In this document: positions 9,624-15,910 of the stretch, piece by piece
How the letters are laid out: the number at the start of each line of letters is the position of its first letter
How positions within the stretch are numbered: position 1 is the stretch's first letter
DNA from: Vibrio harveyi NBRC 15634 = ATCC 14126 = KCTC 12724
GTDB taxonomy: Bacteria > Pseudomonadota > Gammaproteobacteria > Enterobacterales > Vibrionaceae
Length of the DNA stretch: 64,000 nt
Reading direction: 5' to 3'
Assembly (NCBI RefSeq): GCF_001591145.1
Contig: NZ_BCUF01000024.1
Location: forward strand, 1-64,000
Notes under the pieces: model-generated
What the model was told of the DNA's origin: nothing
Seen by the model: only the letters and a program-made list of their open reading frames with translations
Databases searched by the model: none
Position numbers and translations under genes: made by a program

Positions 9624-10886
9624 TTATTCATTTGCATTTCTTTCAGAAACTATGACTGAATACACTAATTTAACCCCATAAAAACGAATAAAGAAAATAG
9701 AGAGTTCCACTAAAAAAATTGTGTATACAATAGAACGCAAACTTAGCCCATAAATAAAAAAGAACACACTTAGAAATATAAAATACAAAATTACAGAAAC
9801 ATATGTACTTAAGTTAAAAATGTTTTCCTTCCCAAATACTATTAATATTGAACCTCCAAGATATGAACTTATCACACTGAAAGGCACAATAGCTATCATT
9901 GGCAACAAACTCTCATAATCTTGAGGTACATTCCCAGAGGTCAAATAAAATAGAACTGTTTCAAAGTTAAAGAAAATGATTAATGAAATGCAGCTAGAAA
10001 TAACAAATAACCCACCACCAACACACATTGCATTATGAAAATTCTTATCTATCGAGGTTTTTGAAAAAAACACTTGACTAACGACACCTGTTGGGACCTT
10101 TATTCCATTGCTGATTTTTTCGGCAACTAAAAATATGGCAACTTGATCGTGTAATGCTTTATACCCCATAATCATAGTGCTTAATCTTGAATATACTATT
10201 ACGCTAAGCCTAGATAAAAAGAAATAGAAATTATCTTTAAGGGACTCTACGATTTGAACTCTACTCGGAAGAGCATAATCCAAACAACCACGTTTATATA
10301 TAAAATAATACATGACGACACATGATACAAAATAATCTAATGTTAGTGCAAAAATATACCCGCCAGCATTATATGAAAAAAAGTAAAGCACTAATATTAA
10401 TGATACCTTCCCAGGTAAAATAACTTTGGGAATTGTGCGAGCTTCTCCTAAAGCAACTAAAACCCAAGGAAGCAAAAATTGAGATAACACCCAATATGGC
10501 GTCAACAGCATAACTAAATCAAAATCCAAATACGGAGAATAGTATGCCACAGAAGAAACGACAATATAAATCAAAGTAAATAATATTAACTTTGATGTCA
10601 ATATTACATTAAATCTGTCTATAAAAACACCTTTACTTTTTCGAGCTTCGGATAAGTTTTTTAATCCGGAAATCTCATAACCATAGAGAGATATTACGGT
10701 GCCAAAATCTAGAATCGCAATATGGTATAAAAGGTTACCTAACTCGGATACTTCTATACGGTCGTATAATATAGGTAAAGATAAGATAGGGACAGCCAGT
10801 TGTATCAGCTTAAAAACAATTAAAATTGTTACACTTTTTATTTCATCTAAATTATACTTTATAATTCTGGACAACATATATAACAT
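9624..10886 (-). CDS. wzx: Polysaccharide flippase (Wzx, MATE/PST family)
   Basis: Inner-membrane protein of 420 aa with about 12 hydrophobic segments and the usual N-terminal pattern of the PST exporter family (SILYDRIEVSELGNLLYHIAI near 40, resembling the conserved LGxxxYG-type element). It should flip the completed undecaprenyl-PP repeat unit to the periplasm for the EpsG-type polymerase at 6022. GGTG lies just before the ATG at 10886; an alternative ATG is at 10877. It is encoded between the LicD gene and the glycerophosphotransferases. Phosphopolyol decoration on the cytoplasmic face would therefore precede flipping if all three act on one lipid intermediate, which is inference. Confidence 0.87.
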   Translation of the reverse strand: MLYMLSRIIKYNLDEIKSVTILIVFKLIQLAVPILSLPILYDRIEVSELGNLLYHIAILDFGTVISLYGYEISGLKNLSEARKSKGVFIDRFNVILTSKLILFTLIYIVVSSVAYYSPYLDFDLVMLLTPYWVLSQFLLPWVLVALGEARTIPKVILPGKVSLILVLYFFSYNAGGYIFALTLDYFVSCVVMYYFIYKRGCLDYALPSRVQIVESLKDNFYFFLSRLSVIVYSRLSTMIMGYKALHDQVAIFLVAEKISNGIKVPTGVVSQVFFSKTSIDKNFHNAMCVGGGLFVISSCISLIIFFNFETVLFYLTSGNVPQDYESLLPMIAIVPFSVISSYLGGSILIVFGKENIFNLSTYVSVILYFIFLSVFFFIYGLSLRSIVYTIFLVELSIFFIRFYGVKLVYSVIVSERNANE

Positions 10887-11046
10887 TCACACCATTAAAC
10901 AAACTATAATCATAAAATAGATACCATTTAACACCGCATTTCAGGTCGAAAAATAAAGCTGTACATCAATGTAATTGTATTCAACATGCTAAAGTTAACA
11001 GAATAGGTATTTTATGAACTTAAAGCATCAAAGTATTCTGTAATTT
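10887..11046. other. AT-rich intergenic region with weak inverted repeat
   Basis: This 160-bp gap separates wzx from the LicD gene within the leftward operon. ACAGAATA and TATTCTGT form an 8-bp inverted repeat with a loop of more than 30 nt, too weak to call a terminator. No reading frame with gene-like features was found. Confidence 0.4.
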
Positions 11047-11802
11047 TTATTGTCTTTTTATTTTCGCTGGTTCTCCTTTTGTGATTTCATATTTTTTAGA
11101 TTTTGTATATCCCCATTTCTTATATGCAACATTCATATAATCTTTACCATATGCTTGTTCAAGCATTCTGACGTTATTTGGACCTTGAAGTTTTAAATCG
11201 TAAAAGTCATACTTCCTTGTAGGGAACACATCACTTTTTTTACATGTCAAACTACCATGCTCTAAATCATGATACATTGTTATAGAATCCCCTTCATCAT
11301 GCCAAATATCAAAGTCTAAGTGTAACGTATTAGTTTGGCTGTAAAAAACTCGAATATAACCTCCTGATTTTTTAATCATATATTTATCATTATAAGATTC
11401 GTTTAAAATATCAGTTACTTTTTCAACATCTTTTTCTAGAATTCCAATATCGATATCTGTGTCCCAAGGAATCAGCCCTTTATGTCGTACACTACCCAAG
11501 AAAGTTCCATAGTTAATAAAATATTGAATGGAGTTTTTTTCTAAAACCTCTGTAACGTCTTTCAATATTTCATAGAGATTACTAGCACAGCATATTGGAG
11601 TATCCTTGCCAAGTAGATAATATTTGTAGTTCCCACTAAATACATTCTGATCACATCTTAATGTTCCCTTGCTACATTCCTTTTTAGATGTAATAATATT
11701 GTCTAAAAGTCTAACAAATATAAACTCAAAATATAGATATGCTGCCTTGACGGTTCCAAAGAGCCCGACCTGGACAAGAAATGACTTAATATTTTTTTTC
11801 AT
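11047..11802 (-). CDS. LicD family phosphotransferase
   Basis: Nucleotidyltransferase-fold protein of the LicD/fukutin family, 251 aa. The hallmark block INYGTFLGSVRHKGLIPWDT is followed by DIDIG, giving the catalytic acidic pair. Family members attach phosphocholine (LicD) or polyol phosphates to glycans from CDP-activated donors. The frame extends upstream to 11856, but that ATG falls inside a terminator-like hairpin, so the ATG at 11802 (MKKNIKSF) is preferred. A hydrophobic N terminus may anchor it to the inner membrane. No choline kinase or choline transporter gene is visible here, which favours a phosphoglycerol donor, but choline or ribitol cannot be excluded. Confidence 0.85.
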   Translation of the reverse strand: MKKNIKSFLVQVGLFGTVKAAYLYFEFIFVRLLDNIITSKKECSKGTLRCDQNVFSGNYKYYLLGKDTPICCASNLYEILKDVTEVLEKNSIQYFINYGTFLGSVRHKGLIPWDTDIDIGILEKDVEKVTDILNESYNDKYMIKKSGGYIRVFYSQTNTLHLDFDIWHDEGDSITMYHDLEHGSLTCKKSDVFPTRKYDFYDLKLQGPNNVRMLEQAYGKDYMNVAYKKWGYTKSKKYEITKGEPAKIKRQ

Positions 11803-11821
11803 AATAAAATTTATAAAACCA

Positions 11822-11862
11822 AAAAAAAGAAGGGACACCGTATAAACTTGGAGCATCCCTTC
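11822..11862 (-). terminator. Intra-operon terminator/attenuator between HAD phosphatase and licD-like gene
   Basis: On the minus strand GAAGGGATGC pairs with GTGTCCCTTC (seven Watson-Crick pairs from GAAGGGA, then two wobbles and a C-G) around a 14-nt loop and runs straight into nine T residues. It begins 12 bp after the phosphatase stop. This is the most convincing intrinsic terminator inside the leftward capsule operon. RfaH-type antitermination from the ops site could allow read-through. Confidence 0.65.
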
Positions 11863-11874
11863 GTTTACAAAACA

Positions 11875-12645
11875 CTATAATACTTTGTTTAAGAAATCAG
11901 ACAACGAATCAACAACATTAATATCATCATTAGAAGTTAAAGTGTCGTTACCCTTTTGATATTCTCCAGTGCAGACTAAAACCGTTGTAGCACCTAACTT
12001 CAAACCTATCGCAGCATCGGTGTATACACGATCGCCAGATACTAATATATCATCAGAATCTTTGGATATAACACGAATTAAATCACACATGATATCACTA
12101 GGTTTACCAAAGTCTTTCATTGGTTGTTTACCTGTAGTATGCGAAATTAAATTAGCTATTGCACCACAGTCAGGGATTGGGCCATTTTCTGAAGGACAAG
12201 CCAAATCTATGTGTGTAATTACCCATGGAATACCACGATTAATAAAAGCACATGCAGTTTGTAATTTTTCGTAGGTTAATTCTCTATCAAACCCAACAAC
12301 TACTATATCAGGTTCACTATTTGAATATTCACAATCTGCTAATGAACATACTTCATTAGAAAAATCAATTGTCCCAACAGTATATATCTTTCTATATTTG
12401 GTTTTTCTTAACCAATCGGCAAGTGTAACAGTAGGTGATATCACACAGGATTCTTTTGTTGGGATGCCTAAAGTATTCAATTTTTCATAATACTTTGCCA
12501 ACGAAACTGACGTATTATTAGTCATGTAATAAATTTCAGTTCCAGATGATTCTAATTTCTTTAAACTATCTTTAATTCCAGGCAATAATTTCCCATCGAC
12601 ATAAATAGTACCATCTAAATCAAAAAAAGCGTGGGTATATATCAC
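11875..12645 (-). CDS. HAD-IIA family phosphatase (NagD-like), CDP-glycerol cassette
   Basis: Cytoplasmic HAD-superfamily hydrolase of 256 aa. The nucleophile motif FFDLDGTIY lies at residues 7-15 (Asp9/Asp11), YYMTNNT near 39 is the Ser/Thr motif, a conserved Lys precedes PSDIM, and DDILVSGDRVYTDAAIG near 193 is the C-terminal acidic motif. Members dephosphorylate small metabolites such as glycerol phosphate. GTG is the start, with GCAGAGGAAC as ribosome binding site and a GTGA overlap with the nucleotidyltransferase gene, showing translational coupling. With the next two genes it forms a dehydrogenase/nucleotidyltransferase/HAD trio. It probably makes or recycles a glycerol phosphate isomer for CDP activation; the exact substrate is not shown by sequence. 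Confidence 0.85.
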   Translation of the reverse strand: MIYTHAFFDLDGTIYVDGKLLPGIKDSLKKLESSGTEIYYMTNNTSVSLAKYYEKLNTLGIPTKESCVISPTVTLADWLRKTKYRKIYTVGTIDFSNEVCSLADCEYSNSEPDIVVVGFDRELTYEKLQTACAFINRGIPWVITHIDLACPSENGPIPDCGAIANLISHTTGKQPMKDFGKPSDIMCDLIRVISKDSDDILVSGDRVYTDAAIGLKLGATTVLVCTGEYQKGNDTLTSNDDINVVDSLSDFLNKVL

Positions 12646-13352
12646 TTGAATAGTTCCTCTGCTTTTTTAAGATCATCGTGATTATCTACTTCCATCCAAC
12701 TGAGACCATTAAAATCAACGCATGATATATCAGTTAAATTAGCAATATCATTAATTGCCACTTCATTCCACTTATCTAAAACACCATTTTTATTGTACTC
12801 TCGCATAACTTCCAAAAGCTTATTAACATCTTCTTGAAGGAAGTTATAGATATCAATAGAAGTAAATATATTATTTTCTTCTGGAAGTAGCTTTGATATT
12901 TCCACAACTTTATCATTTTGAAGTTTTACTTTCATATTCTCTTCAAAGTATTCAGAAGAGTCTATTGCAATAGCAGTATTATTCAACTCCAACATTTTCG
13001 TCACTATCTCGTCGGAATATATACAATCTGCATTTACAATAACGCAATCTCCGTAGTTAGTACTTTCCAAAGCCAAACGACATGACTCCATGTTATTTGT
13101 CGTATCATAGTCACTATTTATTATTACTTCGATACTTTCATCAATGACATTCATTGCATGAACAATTTGTTCAGACAAGTAACCAGCAACGACAGTAATT
13201 TTATGGTCAGAACTATTTTTGATAATTTGCTTAACAAGTCTAACGAGTAAAGGCGTTCCTGCAACTTTTACTAATGACTTAGGAGTCGTTTCAGTAATTG
13301 GACGCAGGCGACTTCCAATACCCGCCGCCAGAATAATAACATTTTTTTTCAT
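12642..13352 (-). CDS. Nucleotidyltransferase (LicC/CDP-glycerol-forming type)
   Basis: NTP transferase of 236 aa with the signature LAAGIGSRLRPITETTPKSL at the N terminus and VNADCIYSDE near 108 as the metal-binding Asp motif. Its small size and the KSLVKVAGTPLLVR block resemble LicC-type cytidylyltransferases rather than hexose-1-phosphate enzymes such as RmlA. It is translationally coupled to the HAD phosphatase and starts 4 bp after the dehydrogenase gene ends. The most likely reaction is CTP plus a glycerol phosphate giving CDP-glycerol, feeding the TagF-like and LicD-like transferases. CDP-choline formation is a possible alternative. Confidence 0.85.
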   Translation of the reverse strand: MKKNVIILAAGIGSRLRPITETTPKSLVKVAGTPLLVRLVKQIIKNSSDHKITVVAGYLSEQIVHAMNVIDESIEVIINSDYDTTNNMESCRLALESTNYGDCVIVNADCIYSDEIVTKMLELNNTAIAIDSSEYFEENMKVKLQNDKVVEISKLLPEENNIFTSIDIYNFLQEDVNKLLEVMREYNKNGVLDKWNEVAINDIANLTDISCVDFNGLSWMEVDNHDDLKKAEELFK

Positions 13353-13356
13353 AATT

Positions 13357-14394
13357 TCACCGTCTCATCGTTCTTTCGAATTCTCTATACTTTAACAATA
13401 ATTCATCATCTGTAAAATCGTCAATTATTGTTTTCCTTCCTGGTCGTGTTTTTCTCGCACAAGAAAAAACCTCAACTAATTTATCATCGGCTAAGTTTTC
13501 ATCTGTTAAACATTCTTTAATCATAAAGTGTTTAAATAATGAAATTATTTTTTTATTACTTTTGTTTTGCAAATATAGGCTAAAGAGCGTCGCTCTTCCT
13601 ACTTTTTCACCATGTAAGAGATTTGTAGATATCCCTAGCTCATCCAGCGCATGACTAATTAGATGCTCACTACCACTACATGGTCTACTACTCCCCGCAT
13701 ACGCCATTGCCATTGCAGATAAAATTTGACCATGAATTACAGCACGCAGAAACTCTGGCGAATCAACTTCCCATGACACACAGTCTAAAAGTTGGAATGC
13801 AGCAATTCTAGAAAATTGATATGCCAGATAATGCATATTGGTTTGACCATGCTCTTCGGCATATTCCCAATCAGAGGTAGCACTGATATTACTTAATAAA
13901 TCTAATGCTGCAGCTATGATATATTTTTTAGGTGCCTTTTTGATTACCTCTAAATCAATAAAAACATGCTCAGGCATTTTTCCCGGTAAACTGTATGTTT
14001 TTCCATCTCGACTTAGAACAGCAATAGGAGAAATTAAACCATCATTAGATACGACCGTAGGAAATAGTATCAGATTGTTTTCCGTCACATATGCAAGACG
14101 CTTGCTGAAGTCACAAACTTTACCACCACCAACACCTAATATGGTACATTCTTTTGAGCTGAGCTGTGGTTCTAATTTGTTTAGTTCTTCAACCGAGTTA
14201 TTGTGGACAATAACTATCTCTTTTGGATTCAAATTTGCTTTTATAATGAGTTTTTTTGCTATATCAAATGAAAACCCAGGACCACATATTATGAATAACT
14301 CTCCAGTTATAATATCAGTGTAGTCATGGATTTTCTCTTTATCAAAAAACTCGTTATTAATAATATTGATACTTGTAGGAAAGTCTACTTTCAT
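13357..14394 (-). CDS. sn-Glycerol-1-phosphate dehydrogenase family enzyme (AraM/EgsA-like)
   Basis: Metal-dependent NAD(P)H dehydrogenase of 345 aa, related to archaeal and Bacillus glycerol-1-phosphate dehydrogenase. The cofactor loop GVGGGKVCDFSKRLAY lies near 96, FPTVVSNDGLISP near 116 is the diagnostic segment, and three candidate metal ligands are visible: Asp in AALDLLSN, His in SGSEHLISHALD and His in LLHGEKVG. It would reduce dihydroxyacetone phosphate, or dihydroxyacetone, to supply the glycerol unit. AAGG lies 6 nt before the ATG. It is the first gene of the AT-rich cassette after Wzz. Pneumococcal CDP-2-glycerol synthesis is known to use a similar reductase plus cytidylyltransferase set, so the glycerol isomer remains open. 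Confidence 0.88.
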   Translation of the reverse strand: MKVDFPTSINIINNEFFDKEKIHDYTDIITGELFIICGPGFSFDIAKKLIIKANLNPKEIVIVHNNSVEELNKLEPQLSSKECTILGVGGGKVCDFSKRLAYVTENNLILFPTVVSNDGLISPIAVLSRDGKTYSLPGKMPEHVFIDLEVIKKAPKKYIIAAALDLLSNISATSDWEYAEEHGQTNMHYLAYQFSRIAAFQLLDCVSWEVDSPEFLRAVIHGQILSAMAMAYAGSSRPCSGSEHLISHALDELGISTNLLHGEKVGRATLFSLYLQNKSNKKIISLFKHFMIKECLTDENLADDKLVEVFSCARKTRPGRKTIIDDFTDDELLLKYREFERTMRR

Positions 14395-14632
14395 ATTAAC
14401 CTTATAGTTTTCTATTTGGTTTTTTAGTATAAATTAAGTAATTATTTATAAAAACACAAAGTTAACCATCGTGATTTCATTAAATTAGTGAACTATCAAA
14501 CCAATTTTTATTAAACACATTGTAACTTAGAGAGCCAGCAACATCCCCCCTACAAATAGTAGCCTGTATAGAATAATAGGATATTATATAACCTCTAGAT
14601 ATATCAAACTCTACATCATGTAATTAATACAA
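14395..14632. other. AT-rich boundary between Wzz and the variable cassette
   Basis: This 238-bp gap lies inside the leftward operon, between the conserved export genes and the variable cassette. It is AT-rich with a C6 run, and on the minus strand a TATAAT hexamer appears without a convincing -35 partner at 17 bp. No gene, insertion sequence end or clear terminator is visible. It is a plausible recombination junction. Confidence 0.4.
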
Positions 14633-15619
14633 TTATTCCTGAGAAGTTACATCATCATTTTCAGCGAAAGCAAAGCGTAAAAAGACAATCGCAATACCAA
14701 TTAAAATGCCAAACAAAGTGCCTAACACACAAATGAGTGCACGCTTAGGTTCATCTTTCAGTTCAGGAACTACAGCAGGATCTATTACTTTAAACACAAA
14801 TTCTTCTTGAACTTCTGCTAACATCAAGCTTTTAGTTTGGTCTTCTATTAGCTTGTAGAACGTACTTTGCATATCTGCAATAGCTGTTTTTTGTAGTTGA
14901 GTGTTTAAATAAGCCAAGTTTTGGGAGGTCTCTGCGATTGTACGAGCTCTCATCGCTTTATTTATGTCTACAATTAACCAGTTTACCCACTCTTGCGCAA
15001 CGTAAGGTGAATAGTGTCTAATAGATATAGCGTATAATCCGCTCTCTTGGTCTTGCTTTATATTTAATATCTTTTTTCGGAAAAACTCAGTAGCCTCTTG
15101 TGCACTTGGTTGTGCACCTCGCAAGCCTTTTGCTTCACGCAGCCATTCATGTGTTTCAGGATTGTAAAGATCTTTATCGATGATAAGTTTGTTGTTTCCT
15201 ATATCCCACCCCTTTGCAGCCATCAGAGGTACCAATAAATCGTGTTTATCTATGAAGGCATCCAAAAATTGACGAGATTTGATAACTTGTACAGCTAAAT
15301 TAGCTTGTGAGGCTTCACTTCCACCAAGATTGACTCCAGCTAGAGCGGCTAACCCCCCTAATTGACCTGCCATTTTTGATAAACCACCTCCGTTTGAACT
15401 TTCTGCGGGAGCCAACAAAGCATCAGCTTTATAGATATTTGGCAGGCTTAATGCGTAAAGTACGGAACCAATAGCAAACACAAATGTTGTCGCGAGAATG
15501 ATCCACTTGCCTTTCCATAAGGCTTTAAATAGCTCATGTAAGTCGATTTCATCATCTTTGGACTGGGATAGGGGTGGGTATGGTAGATAATTTGGATTGG
15601 GTTCTTTTTGTGGTTCCAT
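14633..15619 (-). CDS. wzz: Polysaccharide chain-length determinant (Wzz)
   Basis: Inner-membrane polysaccharide co-polymerase of 328 aa that sets polymer length with Wzy. A cytoplasmic N terminus with DEIDLHELFKALWKGKW leads into transmembrane segment 1 at about 38-58. A long periplasmic alpha-helical domain follows, then the second membrane segment near 293-315 (RALICVLGTLFGILIGIAIV). There is no C-terminal tyrosine-kinase domain, so it is a Wzz-type rather than Wzc-type protein. It corresponds to WbfE/OtnB described next to WbfF/OtnA in V. cholerae O139. It follows the exporter gene in the same direction, 291 bp apart, and presumably shares the JUMPstart-controlled transcript. Confidence 0.93.
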   Translation of the reverse strand: MEPQKEPNPNYLPYPPLSQSKDDEIDLHELFKALWKGKWIILATTFVFAIGSVLYALSLPNIYKADALLAPAESSNGGGLSKMAGQLGGLAALAGVNLGGSEASQANLAVQVIKSRQFLDAFIDKHDLLVPLMAAKGWDIGNNKLIIDKDLYNPETHEWLREAKGLRGAQPSAQEATEFFRKKILNIKQDQESGLYAISIRHYSPYVAQEWVNWLIVDINKAMRARTIAETSQNLAYLNTQLQKTAIADMQSTFYKLIEDQTKSLMLAEVQEEFVFKVIDPAVVPELKDEPKRALICVLGTLFGILIGIAIVFLRFAFAENDDVTSQE

Positions 15620-15910
15620 TGGTCTTTAGTCCTAAGCTCTGAGGTTCGTTATATTGGACTCAGAGATTGGTGAAATTTGGTAGATTGTTCTCCGACGTTC
15701 AAACACAACCGCGCTGTGACAAGATTCCTAGTCTCGCTTCGGCTCGCTGGAATGACGGGCTACGGCTGAATAATGCCACTATTCGTGTTCAGAGTAGTAT
15801 TTGCCGTTTTGATTAATTATGTTCATAAAATTGAGCTTATGTAACTTTCATCGTTACATAAGCTCATACTATTATTGAATTTCTAACCTTGTTTAAGCTG
15901 ATTGGTTTCG
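15620..15910. other. Intergenic region between exporter and Wzz genes
   Basis: This 291-bp gap within the leftward operon holds the palindromic element at 15721-15760 and a smaller inverted repeat near 15836-15868 (GAGCTTATG, then CATAAGCTC). The latter could form a hairpin after the exporter gene. No gene was found. Confidence 0.5.
15721..15760. repeat. Imperfect palindromic element, REP-like
   Basis: An imperfect palindrome opens with GATTCCTAGTCTCGCTTCGG and closes with CTCGCTGGAATGACGGG. ATTCC and GGAAT form the outer arms and a CTTCGG tetraloop-like centre is present. Such units resemble the short dispersed palindromes common between genes in vibrios. I saw only this copy in the window, so calling it dispersed is inference. 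Confidence 0.45.

Noticed and set aside
11803..11856. N-terminal extension of the LicD protein from the ATG at 11856
   Set aside because: That ATG is inside the stem of a terminator-like hairpin; the ATG at 11802 gives a normal family start.
13916..14323. 135-codon plus-strand open frame
   Set aside because: It lies wholly inside the G1P-dehydrogenase gene on the other strand, whose conserved motifs are clear; no ribosome binding site or family motif in the plus frame.
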